In this document: piece by piece, positions 1 through 6,601 of the stretch | Layout of the letters: every line of letters starts with the position of its first letter | How positions within the stretch are numbered: the first letter of the stretch is position 1 | NCBI GenBank assembly: GCA_027858865.1 | Contig: JAQIBW010000087.1 | Location: forward strand, 1 to 6,748 | DNA length: 6,748 nt | Direction of reading: 5' to 3' | Source: Sulfurimonas sp. | Lineage (GTDB): Bacteria > Campylobacterota > Campylobacteria > Campylobacterales > Sulfurimonadaceae | Position numbers and translations under genes: made by a program | Notes under the pieces: model-generated | The model's input: the letters and a program-made list of their open reading frames with translations, nothing else | The model's database searches: none | What the model was told of the DNA's origin: nothing

Positions 1-1
1 A

Positions 2-2221
2 ATTATCGTTGAGTCACCTGCTAAAGCTAGGACTATAAAGAACTTTTTAGGCAAAGATTATGAAGTTATTGCTTCTAAGGGTCACATTAGAGATTTACCT
101 AAATCTCGTTTTGGAATCACAGTTGAGGAAGAAACCAATCATCTTATTCCAGCTTACAGCGTTGCAAAAGAAAATGCTGCAATAGTTAAAGAGATAAAAG
201 CTTTAGCAAAGAAAGCAGAAACTATCTATATCGCGACCGATGAGGACCGTGAGGGTGAAGCTATTGGTTGGCATATTGCACATGCTATTAAAAAAGATCC
301 TGAAGAACTTCCTCGTATCGTTTTTCATGAAATCACTAAAACAGCTATAAACCATGCACTAGAATCTGCTCGTAAAATAGATATGAATATGGTAAACGCA
401 CAACAAGCTCGTCGTATGCTTGACCGTGTTGTTGGATATAAACTATCTCCGCTACTAGCATCTAAAATCCAAAAAGGATTGTCTGGCGGTCGTGTTCAAT
501 CTTCTACTCTAAAGTTAGTTGTTGACAGAGAAAGAGAAATTAAAGCCTTTATTCCTGTTGAATACTGGACAATAGATACTCTTTTCAAAAAAGATATAGA
601 AGCAACTCTTATTACACACATGGGTGATAAGCTTACTAAAATGTCAATTGAGAACAAAAATGATGCAGATGCAATAACTAAAAGCGTTAATGCAGATACG
701 TTTACTATCTCAAAAATTGAAACGAAACAGAGAAAGACATCTACTCCTCCTCCGTTTATGACTTCAACACTTCAGCAGACTGCATCTAGCAAATTAGGGT
801 TTACTCCTAAGAAAACTATGATGGTAGCTCAAGCTCTTTATGAGGGTGTAAAAACACCTGATGGAACTTCTGGTGTTATTACATATATGAGAACTGACTC
901 ACTTAATATGGCTGCAGAAGCTGTTGGTGCAGTTCGTGGAATCATTGAAAGCAGATATGGTAAAAAGTATCTTCCAGATGAACCAAAAGTATATGGTAAG
1001 AAATCTAAAGGTGCACAAGAAGCTCACGAGGCTATACGTCCTACAATGCTTCATTTCTCTCCTGAAGTTGCACAAAGTTTTTTAAAAGCTGATGAGATTA
1101 AACTTTACCGTCTAATTTATGAAAGATTTATGGCTTGTCAAATGAATGATGCGCAGTTTGAACAACAAAGCATCATCTTCAAAGGTAAAGAAAACGAGTA
1201 CAGAGCAAGTGGTAGAAAACTAATCTTTGACGGTTTTTATGCTGTAACGGGTGCAGAAGACAAAGACAAACTTCTCCCAACTCTAAAAGAGGGTGAAAAG
1301 GCAGATATTCAAAGCATCAAGCCAGAACAACATTTTACAGAGCCACCCCCAAGATATTCTGAAGCATCTCTCATTAAAAAGTTAGAGTCTGAGGGTGTTG
1401 GTCGTCCATCTACTTATGCTCCGACAATTGCTACTCTTAGTGGTCGTACTTATGTGACTATAGAGAAAAAGCAAATTATTCCAACTGAAATAGCTTTTAC
1501 TGTAACTGATATGCTAGAGAAAAACTTTGCTAACATCGTAGATATCTCTTTTACAGCAAATATGGAAGAAAAACTTGATGAGATTTCAGATGGTGAAACT
1601 GATTGGCAAAAACTTTTAAGTGATTTTTACTTTCCTTTTATGGAACAAGTTGCAGAGGGTAAAGAGAAAATAGTTTCACTTAAACTTGCAAAACCACTAG
1701 GTCGTACTTGTCCAAAATGTGGAGAGAGTGAACTACTCCTACGCTCTGGTCGTTTTGGCAACTTTATCGCTTGTAGCGGTTTTCCAAAGTGTAAATATAC
1801 GGAACAGTGTGATGAAGACGGAAATAAAGTAGAAGAAAAAACTGAGACTAGCGACGAGAAGTGTGACAAGTGTGGTAAAGAGATGATCGTTAAAAATGGT
1901 AAAAATGGTAAATTTTTAGCATGTAGTGATTATCCTGATTGTAAAAACACTAAAAGCATAGATATTGAAAGTCAAGTAAGTGAAGTTCCATGCCCTGACT
2001 GTGGTGGTGAAATAAGTCTTAAAAACTCAAGACGTGGGCCTTTTTGGGGATGTGGCAACTATCCTGATTGTAAATTTATCTCTAAATTTGAACCTACTAC
2101 TATCAAGTGTAAAGAGAAGGGTTGTAAAGGAGTTCTCGCACGGAGAACTTACAGAAATAAAGATGTTTACGAATGTGTAAAGTGTAAAAACAGAACTCCT
2201 AGAGGAGAAGAGGTCAAGTAG
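2..2221 (+). CDS. topA: DNA topoisomerase I (type IA), 5' end cut off by window edge
   Basis: This enzyme relaxes negatively supercoiled DNA in the cytoplasm by cutting and rejoining one strand. The open frame runs from base 2, before any ATG, and 739 residues are visible. The first residues, IIVESPAKA, match the family N-terminus, so only a few residues are missing. The Toprim domain (about 1-120) has the catalytic Glu4 and the DxDxE metal site (D80, D82, E84 in TDEDREGEAIGWH). The active-site tyrosine is Y295 in GVITYMRTDS. The C-terminus holds four zinc-ribbon units starting near C570, C621, C664 and C703, the first three with CPKC/CDKC/CPDC-type knuckles. Total length is close to that of Helicobacter-type TopA. 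It is the first visible gene of the operon, and the next gene starts 3 bp after its stop. An ATG at 383 is internal and is not the start. Identification is secure. Confidence 0.97.
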   Translation: MIVESPAKARTIKNFLGKDYEVIASKGHIRDLPKSRFGITVEEETNHLIPAYSVAKENAAIVKEIKALAKKAETIYIATDEDREGEAIGWHIAHAIKKDPEELPRIVFHEITKTAINHALESARKIDMNMVNAQQARRMLDRVVGYKLSPLLASKIQKGLSGGRVQSSTLKLVVDREREIKAFIPVEYWTIDTLFKKDIEATLITHMGDKLTKMSIENKNDADAITKSVNADTFTISKIETKQRKTSTPPPFMTSTLQQTASSKLGFTPKKTMMVAQALYEGVKTPDGTSGVITYMRTDSLNMAAEAVGAVRGIIESRYGKKYLPDEPKVYGKKSKGAQEAHEAIRPTMLHFSPEVAQSFLKADEIKLYRLIYERFMACQMNDAQFEQQSIIFKGKENEYRASGRKLIFDGFYAVTGAEDKDKLLPTLKEGEKADIQSIKPEQHFTEPPPRYSEASLIKKLESEGVGRPSTYAPTIATLSGRTYVTIEKKQIIPTEIAFTVTDMLEKNFANIVDISFTANMEEKLDEISDGETDWQKLLSDFYFPFMEQVAEGKEKIVSLKLAKPLGRTCPKCGESELLLRSGRFGNFIACSGFPKCKYTEQCDEDGNKVEEKTETSDEKCDKCGKEMIVKNGKNGKFLACSDYPDCKNTKSIDIESQVSEVPCPDCGGEISLKNSRRGPFWGCGNYPDCKFISKFEPTTIKCKEKGCKGVLARRTYRNKDVYECVKCKNRTPRGEEVK

Positions 2222-2224
2222 ATT

Positions 2225-2746
2225 ATGAAAATAGGTCTTATTTCAGATACTCACACCAAAGTTAAAATGGCAAAAGCAGCACTTGATTTGCTTATAAAAA
2301 ATGGTGCTGAATTTATTATTCATGCTGGTGATATTGTAGAAGTTGAAATACTCGACCTCCTTAAAAACTGTGCAATTAGATATATAGCAGTATATGGCAA
2401 TAATGATGCTCATCTAGCAAGCTATCACGGCAAATACAATCTTGTGCAAGAGCCTCACTACTTTAAACTTGCAAACACTAAATTTAAACTTATGCATATG
2501 CCTTACTATATGGCTCCTGATACTGATATAGTTATATTTGGTCATACTCATATTTTTGAAAGTGACTTTAAAAACTCTACGCTATTTTTAAACCCTGGCG
2601 AAGTATGTGCGAGAAACAAATCTATCTCTGAATGTGCTATGCTTGAAGTCACAGATAGTAGATTTGAGGTAACTTACTACACAAGAGACAAAAAAGAAGA
2701 CACTTTTAAACATCAACTATTTTCATATGAAAGAATCAAATCATGA
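2225..2746 (+). CDS. YfcE/MJ0936-family metallophosphoesterase
   Basis: This is a small cytoplasmic calcineurin-like phosphoesterase of 173 residues, the usual length for the YfcE/MJ0936 family. Members hydrolyse phosphodiesters in vitro using two metal ions; the natural substrate is generally unknown. All metal-site motifs are visible in order: D8 and H10 in SDTH, D36 in HAGD, N59 and D61 in GNND, H91 in LMHMP, and H107/H109 in GHTH. The C-terminal NPGE resembles the family's NPGS. The more usual HGH around the fifth motif is reduced to a single His (H91), a mild departure. A GAGG ribosome binding site (2210-2213) lies inside the end of topA, 11 nt before the ATG. The TGA stop overlaps the bioB start in ATGA, which suggests translational coupling. 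The fold and metal site are sure; the substrate is not. Confidence 0.9.
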   Translation: MKIGLISDTHTKVKMAKAALDLLIKNGAEFIIHAGDIVEVEILDLLKNCAIRYIAVYGNNDAHLASYHGKYNLVQEPHYFKLANTKFKLMHMPYYMAPDTDIVIFGHTHIFESDFKNSTLFLNPGEVCARNKSISECAMLEVTDSRFEVTYYTRDKKEDTFKHQLFSYERIKS

Positions 2747-3597
2747 TAAACATAAGCAAAGAGATTTTTTTATGTTCCATCTGTAATATAAACAGTGGAA
2801 CATGTAATGAAGACTGTAAGTTTTGTTCACAAAGCGTGAGATATAAAGCAGATATAGAGCGTTACAAACAAAAAGCTATGCAAGATATTTTAAAAGAAGC
2901 TACCGCTGCTAGAGACAATGGTGCTTTGGGTTTTTGTCTTGTTACTGCTGACAAGGGTCTAAATGATAAGACTCTAAACTTTGTATGTTCTATCGCAAAA
3001 ATTTTAACAAAAGAAGTACCCGAGCTTAGACTTATAGCATGTAATGGTACAGCATCTATAGAACAACTCTTAACTCTTAAAAGTGCGGGTATTAAAGCCT
3101 ACAACCATAACTTGGAGACTTCAAAAGAGTTTTATCCTCGTATTTGTACAACTCACTCTTGGGATGAGAGATATGAGACTTGCCAAAATATAAATGATGC
3201 TGGTTTAGTGCTTATAAGTGGTGGAATTTTTGGTCTTGGGGAGACAGATGCAGATAGAATTTCTATGTTAGAAGCTCTTAATACTCTAAATCCAACTTCA
3301 GTTCCTATAAACTTCTACCATCACAATGAAGCACTAGAGCTAGAACCAAATCCACTAAACATAGAAGAAGCATTTTCGCTTATAAAACTAACAAGAGAGA
3401 TGATTCCCGATGCTCATAGAATCATGATAGCAGGCGGAAGAGAGTTGATGTTTGGAGATAGACAAAATGAGATTTTCAAGTATGGCGCCAACTCAATTGT
3501 AATAGGGAACTATTTAACTACAAGTGGTAGGATTATGAGTAAAGACTTAGATATGCTACAATCTCTAAATCTAAAAGTTGCAAAAACAGTAAAATAA
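2743..3597 (+). CDS. bioB: Biotin synthase (radical SAM), short Campylobacterota type, with altered auxiliary-cluster ligands
   Basis: BioB inserts sulfur into dethiobiotin to make biotin, the last step of the pathway. The radical SAM motif CX3CX2C is present (C21, C25, C28 in CNEDCKFC), as are GFCLVTA, LIACNGT, YNHNLET, SGGIFGLGET, SVPINF and AGGRE in BioB order. The length of 284 residues is shorter than E. coli BioB but fits my memory of the Campylobacter/Helicobacter form. By hand alignment, the E. coli [2Fe-2S] ligands Cys97 and Cys128 correspond to C65 and C100. The Cys188 position is Ile158 (LISGGI against VCSGGI) and the Arg260 position is Met228. The Met seems common to remembered Campylobacter/Helicobacter proteins; the missing Cys is the odder change. 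The start overlaps the previous stop in ATGA, with only a weak ribosome binding site, so coupling is likely. No other bio genes are visible. The family call is strong; catalytic competence is open. Confidence 0.9.
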   Translation: MINISKEIFLCSICNINSGTCNEDCKFCSQSVRYKADIERYKQKAMQDILKEATAARDNGALGFCLVTADKGLNDKTLNFVCSIAKILTKEVPELRLIACNGTASIEQLLTLKSAGIKAYNHNLETSKEFYPRICTTHSWDERYETCQNINDAGLVLISGGIFGLGETDADRISMLEALNTLNPTSVPINFYHHNEALELEPNPLNIEEAFSLIKLTREMIPDAHRIMIAGGRELMFGDRQNEIFKYGANSIVIGNYLTTSGRIMSKDLDMLQSLNLKVAKTVK

Positions 3598-3608
3598 AGG
3601 TTAAGTAC

Positions 3609-4766
3609 ATGAGTGATAACGTTGTTTTAATCACCACCATTTCGCTTATCATTATTTTCACTCCATTTTTTGCAAAACTTTTAAAACTTCCAACAACTCC
3701 TATTGAAATCATATTAGGCTCTGTTCTAGGATACATTGGTTTCTTGCACAATGAACATCTTTTTGACATAGTTGCCGAGCTTGGATTTTTATATCTTATG
3801 TTTATTGCAGGTACTGAAATTAATCTCAAAAAAGTCATAAAAACACCTGCAAACCTTATGCAAAAAGTTGTTTTTTATCTGATAATACTATATACATTTT
3901 CAATACTCATATCTCTCTATCTAGATCTTGGAAAAATATTTATGGTGCTCCTTCCTCTTATCTCGGTAGGACTAGTGGCAACTCTTTCTAAAGAGTACGG
4001 CAAAACCCCTTGGCTTGGTCTATCCATGACTGCCGGAGGGATTGGTGAAGTTGTAAGTATCGGCTTTTTAACTTTAACATCAGCTGCACTGGATTCTGGT
4101 TTTGGTATAGGATTATTTAAAACTATATTTGCACTCATGCTATTTTTACTGTTTATGTTTTTACTATTTCGTGCTATGGAGCTTCTATTTTGGTGGTTTC
4201 CAGGAGTCTCTACCGTGTTAATGCCTGTTGAAGACAACAAAGAGCAGGATATTCGTCTATCTATGGGAATATTTTTTCTTCTCGTTGGGGCAATGCTCTA
4301 TCTTGATTTAGAACTTGCTTTTGGAGCATTCTTGGCAGGTATATTTATCCCGACCTTTTTTGAGCATAAACATGAACTCCCTGAAAAACTGGCCTCTTAT
4401 GGATTTGGTTTTTTGATACCTATATTTTTCATACACATTGGAAGTACATTCAATCTAGATGCACTTAGCATGGAAGGTCTAATTTCAAAAGCTTTTATCA
4501 TTGCAGTAGTTATGATTGTTATGAGAGTTGTCGCTTCTTTAGTATTTATAAAAAAGCTTGGACTTATAGACTCTATCTTGATGGGGCTATCCCACTCTAT
4601 GCCTCTAACACTTCTTATTGCGATGGCAACACTAGCTTATAATGCTTCTAGCATAGACACTCTGCACTACTATGCTTTCATTTTAGCGGCACTATTTCAG
4701 GTTATAAGTGTTATGATTATTATAAAACTCATTAACAACTATAAGCTCAAAAAGGAATCTGTATGA
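3609..4766 (+). CDS. CPA2-type cation/proton antiporter, membrane domain only
   Basis: This is an inner-membrane transporter of the Na_H_Exchanger (PF00999-like) superfamily that would exchange Na+ or K+ for H+. The 385 residues form about 12-13 hydrophobic segments from residue 5 to about 376. Family motifs are visible: LPTTPIEIILGSVLGYIG (28-44), FLYLMFIAGTEI (60-71), SVGLVATLSKE (119-129), AFGAFLAGIFIP (237-248) and IPIFFIHIGSTF (270-281). It ends just after the last helix, so the cytosolic TrkA-N/RCK regulatory domains of KefB/KefC-like proteins are absent. In the core helix TAGGIGEVVSIGFL, Glu147 lies where KefC-type proteins appear to have Asp (QD); this alignment is tentative. An AAAGG ribosome binding site (3596-3600) is 8 nt before the ATG, and the gene starts 11 bp after bioB. 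Its stop overlaps the next start in ATGA. The ion specificity cannot be read from the sequence. Confidence 0.85.
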   Translation: MSDNVVLITTISLIIIFTPFFAKLLKLPTTPIEIILGSVLGYIGFLHNEHLFDIVAELGFLYLMFIAGTEINLKKVIKTPANLMQKVVFYLIILYTFSILISLYLDLGKIFMVLLPLISVGLVATLSKEYGKTPWLGLSMTAGGIGEVVSIGFLTLTSAALDSGFGIGLFKTIFALMLFLLFMFLLFRAMELLFWWFPGVSTVLMPVEDNKEQDIRLSMGIFFLLVGAMLYLDLELAFGAFLAGIFIPTFFEHKHELPEKLASYGFGFLIPIFFIHIGSTFNLDALSMEGLISKAFIIAVVMIVMRVVASLVFIKKLGLIDSILMGLSHSMPLTLLIAMATLAYNASSIDTLHYYAFILAALFQVISVMIIIKLINNYKLKKESV

Positions 4767-5116
4767 GTCGTTCTGTTTTACTGCAACTTGCCCGTGATTC
4801 GATACAAGAAGTTTTAGAAGCAAAAAGGACTATAGACAAAGCTACCCTTTTAAATGAGCATCCACTGCTAAATGAAAAAATTGCTACAACGGTAAATATT
4901 TATATAAAAAAAGAGCTAAGAGGTTCTTTTGCATCTGCAGATGCCACAAAAAGTCTTTTAGAAGATATTGTATATAACGCAAAAATGTCTGCATTTCAAG
5001 ATAAAAATTTTACTCCACTCACAACTTCTGAATATCTGAGTTGTGAAATAGAGCTACTTCTCAACACTCCAGATGGAGTAATGAGTGAAAAAGATCCTGC
5101 AATTTTAAAAGATTAA
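4763..5116 (+). CDS. Short AMMECR1-like domain protein
   Basis: This protein of 117 residues resembles the N-terminal two thirds of the AMMECR1 domain (the AmmeMemoRadiSam protein A family, of unknown biochemical role). LLQLARDSIQEVLE (6-19) matches the family's first helix. ELRGSFAS (51-58) matches ELRGCIGT, and NAKMSAFQDKNFTPLT (72-87) plus CEIELLLNTP (94-103) match the NAxxAAFxDxRFPPLT and LEIEVSVLSP stretches. Family members are usually about 180-200 residues; this one stops right after that strand, and no continuation is seen in another frame before the opposing fqrB gene. The signature Cys of LRGC is Ser55. An AAGGA ribosome binding site (4752-4756) lies 6 nt before the ATG, and the start overlaps the antiporter stop. 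The good ribosome binding site and open frame argue for a working short version rather than decay. The family call comes from motif recall. Confidence 0.68.
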   Translation: MSRSVLLQLARDSIQEVLEAKRTIDKATLLNEHPLLNEKIATTVNIYIKKELRGSFASADATKSLLEDIVYNAKMSAFQDKNFTPLTTSEYLSCEIELLLNTPDGVMSEKDPAILKD

Positions 5117-6078
5117 TCTTGTTTAATTTGATCTCCACCTTGAATATAACAAGCTATTGCATAACCATGGTTAAGTCCAAGTGCTATACTTCCACCTGAC
5201 TCCTGAGTGATATCTCCAGCTACAAACATACCTTTTATATTTGTCTCATAGTTATCGTCATGGATTGGCGTTCCATCTGCTTCTTCGATGCCTGAACTCG
5301 CCAGAAATGCACTTGGAGTTGTTCCCCCGATTGCATAAATAACTCTATCAAAAATTTCATCTTCCACTTCGTTAAACAGAACCTTTACTCGGCCATCAAC
5401 ATCTTCTAGACCATTGATGTTTATGCCTAAGATTGGTCTAACTTCTTTATGAATTATTGCATTTGCTATGTTTGTTTGGTTAGTCGGATTGGCACGTCTA
5501 AAAGTTTCTCTTCTGTAACAGATCGCTACATCATTTTTCTCACTTAAGTCCACTGCATACTCAACTGCACTATCTCCACCACCGACTACAAGAACTTTTT
5601 CACCCTCAGAACAATCGTCTAAGGTGTAACCTATCTTCTTTTTAATCCCTGCAGGCACTTTATAACTAGGCTTATTTGGTTTTCCCATTCTGCCAATAGT
5701 TACAACTACATTCTTAGTTCTAATACTTTTTCCAGCCATAAAAACTTCAAAGAAGTTATCTTTTTTTTCTATAGATTGAACTTCTACATGAGTCTGTAGC
5801 TCTACAGAGTGATGATCTAAAATCTCATCAAAAAAGTCTAAGGTTGTCTCTTTTGTACCATCTACAAAGTAGATTCTGCCATCCAACTCAACTTTTTGAC
5901 CTTTCCAGTCTTTATCTACTCTTTTATTATCTTTATAGTATTTACGAATAGTTGAATTATGATTTTGATCTTTTTCAAGAAGAACAATATCTCTGATTCC
6001 TTGCAAATAGCCTTCAACCGCAGTTGCGATACCTGCTGGACCTGCCCCAATAATCGCTAAATTATACAGATGACTCAT
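5113..6078 (-). CDS. fqrB: FqrB-like flavodoxin/ferredoxin:NADP(+) (quinone) oxidoreductase, thioredoxin-reductase fold without CxxC
   Basis: This cytoplasmic FAD-dependent pyridine nucleotide oxidoreductase has 321 residues. The N-terminal FAD site is GAGPAG (11-16) with E35 ending the second strand, the NAD(P) site is GGGDSAVEYA (166-175), and the second FAD motif is GMFVAGDI (283-290). YRRETFRR (188-195) carries arginines typical of NADPH preference. There is no redox CxxC, so it is not a true thioredoxin reductase. The stretches YYKDNKRVDKDWKGQKVEL, IGRMGKPNKP, YAIGGTTP and LNHGYAIA resemble what I recall of H. pylori HP1164 and C. jejuni Cj0559. Those proteins (FqrB) link pyruvate oxidation through flavodoxin to NADPH. 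Bacillithiol disulfide reductase-like (YpdA) proteins share this architecture and are the main alternative. GAGGAG lies 5 nt from the ATG, and a 42-nt palindrome sits directly upstream of it. The stop overlaps that of the opposing AMMECR1-like gene. Confidence 0.8.
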   Translation of the reverse strand: MSHLYNLAIIGAGPAGIATAVEGYLQGIRDIVLLEKDQNHNSTIRKYYKDNKRVDKDWKGQKVELDGRIYFVDGTKETTLDFFDEILDHHSVELQTHVEVQSIEKKDNFFEVFMAGKSIRTKNVVVTIGRMGKPNKPSYKVPAGIKKKIGYTLDDCSEGEKVLVVGGGDSAVEYAVDLSEKNDVAICYRRETFRRANPTNQTNIANAIIHKEVRPILGININGLEDVDGRVKVLFNEVEDEIFDRVIYAIGGTTPSAFLASSGIEEADGTPIHDDNYETNIKGMFVAGDITQESGGSIALGLNHGYAIACYIQGGDQIKQD

Positions 6079-6083
6079 TAAAA

Positions 6084-6089
6084 CTCCTC
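6084..6089 (-). promoter_or_regulatory. Strong ribosome binding site of fqrB
   Basis: Read on the minus strand the bases are GAGGAG, followed by five bases and the ATG ending at 6076. This fixes the fqrB start. The site begins on the base next to the foot of the 42-nt palindrome, so folding of the leader could affect ribosome access. Confidence 0.8.
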
Positions 6090-6131
6090 AGGGCACTTCT
6101 AAGAACCTTATAAGGTTCTTAGAAGTGCCCT
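6090..6131. repeat. Perfect 42-nt palindrome in the fqrB leader
   Basis: The left arm AGGGCACTTCTAAGAACCTT, running to the centre at 6110/6111, is followed with no spacer by its exact reverse complement, so all 21 pairs match. As RNA it would form a stem of about 19 bp with a tight AU loop. Each arm also carries a smaller dyad, TTCTAAGAA on the left and TTCTTAGAA on the right. The top-strand flank lacks a T-run and no top-strand gene ends nearby, so a plain intrinsic terminator does not fit. In the fqrB transcript the stem ends exactly where the ribosome binding site begins. It could be a 5' mRNA-stabilising or translation-control hairpin, a symmetrical operator between divergent genes, or a small mobile palindromic unit. 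The structure is certain; the role is not known. Confidence 0.95.
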
Positions 6132-6134
6132 TAT

Positions 6135-6140
6135 ATTATG
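6135..6140 (-). promoter_or_regulatory. Possible -10 element for fqrB
   Basis: On the minus strand this reads CATAAT, close to TATAAT, in an AT-rich stretch with A/T tracts further upstream. Transcription starting about 7 nt downstream would begin inside the first bases of the palindrome. There are several other AT-rich candidates nearby (for example around 6130-6135 and 6144-6151), so this placement is tentative. Confidence 0.3.
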
Positions 6141-6174
6141 GCGATTATTTTAACATATTTTAGCAATATTGTTA

Positions 6175-6180
6175 TATACT
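6175..6180 (+). promoter_or_regulatory. Possible -10 element, perhaps giving a leaderless mRNA
   Basis: TATACT lies 6 bases before the ATG at 6187. It is preceded by T-rich tracts (about 6147-6151, 6157-6161, 6169-6173) spaced roughly one helical turn apart, the pattern known for Campylobacter sigma-70 promoters, which have weak -35 boxes. A start about 7 nt downstream would fall on or next to the ATG. This is inference from spacing only. Confidence 0.4.
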
Positions 6181-6186
6181 TACACA

Positions 6187-6555
6187 ATGTATTATGTAAT
6201 CAAAAGACAACACTCAAATTCATTAACAGCTTTCATTAGTTTTCAGGTGCCAAAATATATTGCTTCTAAAAATAGTGAAAATGTAATATTTGAGTTTCAA
6301 AAAGATGGAAAACCCGATAGAAAATGGATAAAAAAGAGTGACATCATTCTACTGACTGATGATAAAAAGTTCTTTATAAAAACAGTCGCCCACTTCAAGG
6401 AAGTCGAAGAGGCTCAACAAAAGCTAATAGATGCAGCCCAAGCACAACTAGACCAGAGCATAGAGAATTTTACAGAAGCTATGAATGCTGAAATAGATGA
6501 ATTTAGCGAGATTAGGGACTCTTCTGACGTACCTTGTATTCTAAAAGAGTTATAA
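6187..6555 (+). CDS. Unrecognised small protein with C-terminal coiled coil
   Basis: I do not recognise this 122-residue protein. It is soluble-looking, with no signal peptide or membrane segment. The first 65 or so residues alternate hydrophobic and charged stretches (YYVIKR, AFISFQVP, VIFEFQKDGK, DIILLTDDKKFFI), suggesting a small beta-rich domain. Residues about 67-110 (KEVEEAQQKLIDAAQAQL, then acidic helix to EFSEIRD) look like an amphipathic helix or coiled coil. I chose ATG 6187. The in-frame TTG at 6169 adds only six residues (LYTYT after the start), would overlap the likely -10 box and has no ribosome binding site. No ribosome binding site is visible before 6187 either, which fits leaderless translation. 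The gene is divergent from fqrB and 46 bp ahead of the next gene. It ends in a clean TAA. It is probably a real gene given the intact frame and low-GC codon use matching its neighbours. Confidence 0.7.
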   Translation: MYYVIKRQHSNSLTAFISFQVPKYIASKNSENVIFEFQKDGKPDRKWIKKSDIILLTDDKKFFIKTVAHFKEVEEAQQKLIDAAQAQLDQSIENFTEAMNAEIDEFSEIRDSSDVPCILKEL

Positions 6556-6601
6556 GAACATTTATTATGCAATCCACACAATTGAATTTTAGGAACTAAT
6601 A

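Noticed and set aside
1627..1869. Open frame on the minus strand opposite the topA zinc-ribbon region
   Set aside because: It lies wholly inside topA. The Ser/Phe/Pro-rich translation is what antisense of Lys/Glu-rich coding sequence gives, and no family motif is visible.
1709..2200. Four zinc ribbons at the end of TopA as an unusual fusion
   Set aside because: Several C-terminal zinc ribbons are normal for bacterial topoisomerase I, so this is not notable.
3533..3838. Minus-strand open frame across the bioB/antiporter junction
   Set aside because: It overlaps two well-supported genes and shows no recognisable domain.
3917..4240. Minus-strand open frame inside the antiporter gene
   Set aside because: It is antisense to a clear membrane protein, has low-complexity composition and no motif.
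6091..6130. Palindrome as a rho-independent terminator
   Set aside because: No gene on the top strand ends before it, the following bases TTATATTATGG are not a T-run, and on the minus strand it precedes rather than follows a gene.
6169..6186. TTG start for the unknown 122-residue protein
   Set aside because: It adds only six residues, has no ribosome binding site and would put coding sequence over the best -10 candidate.
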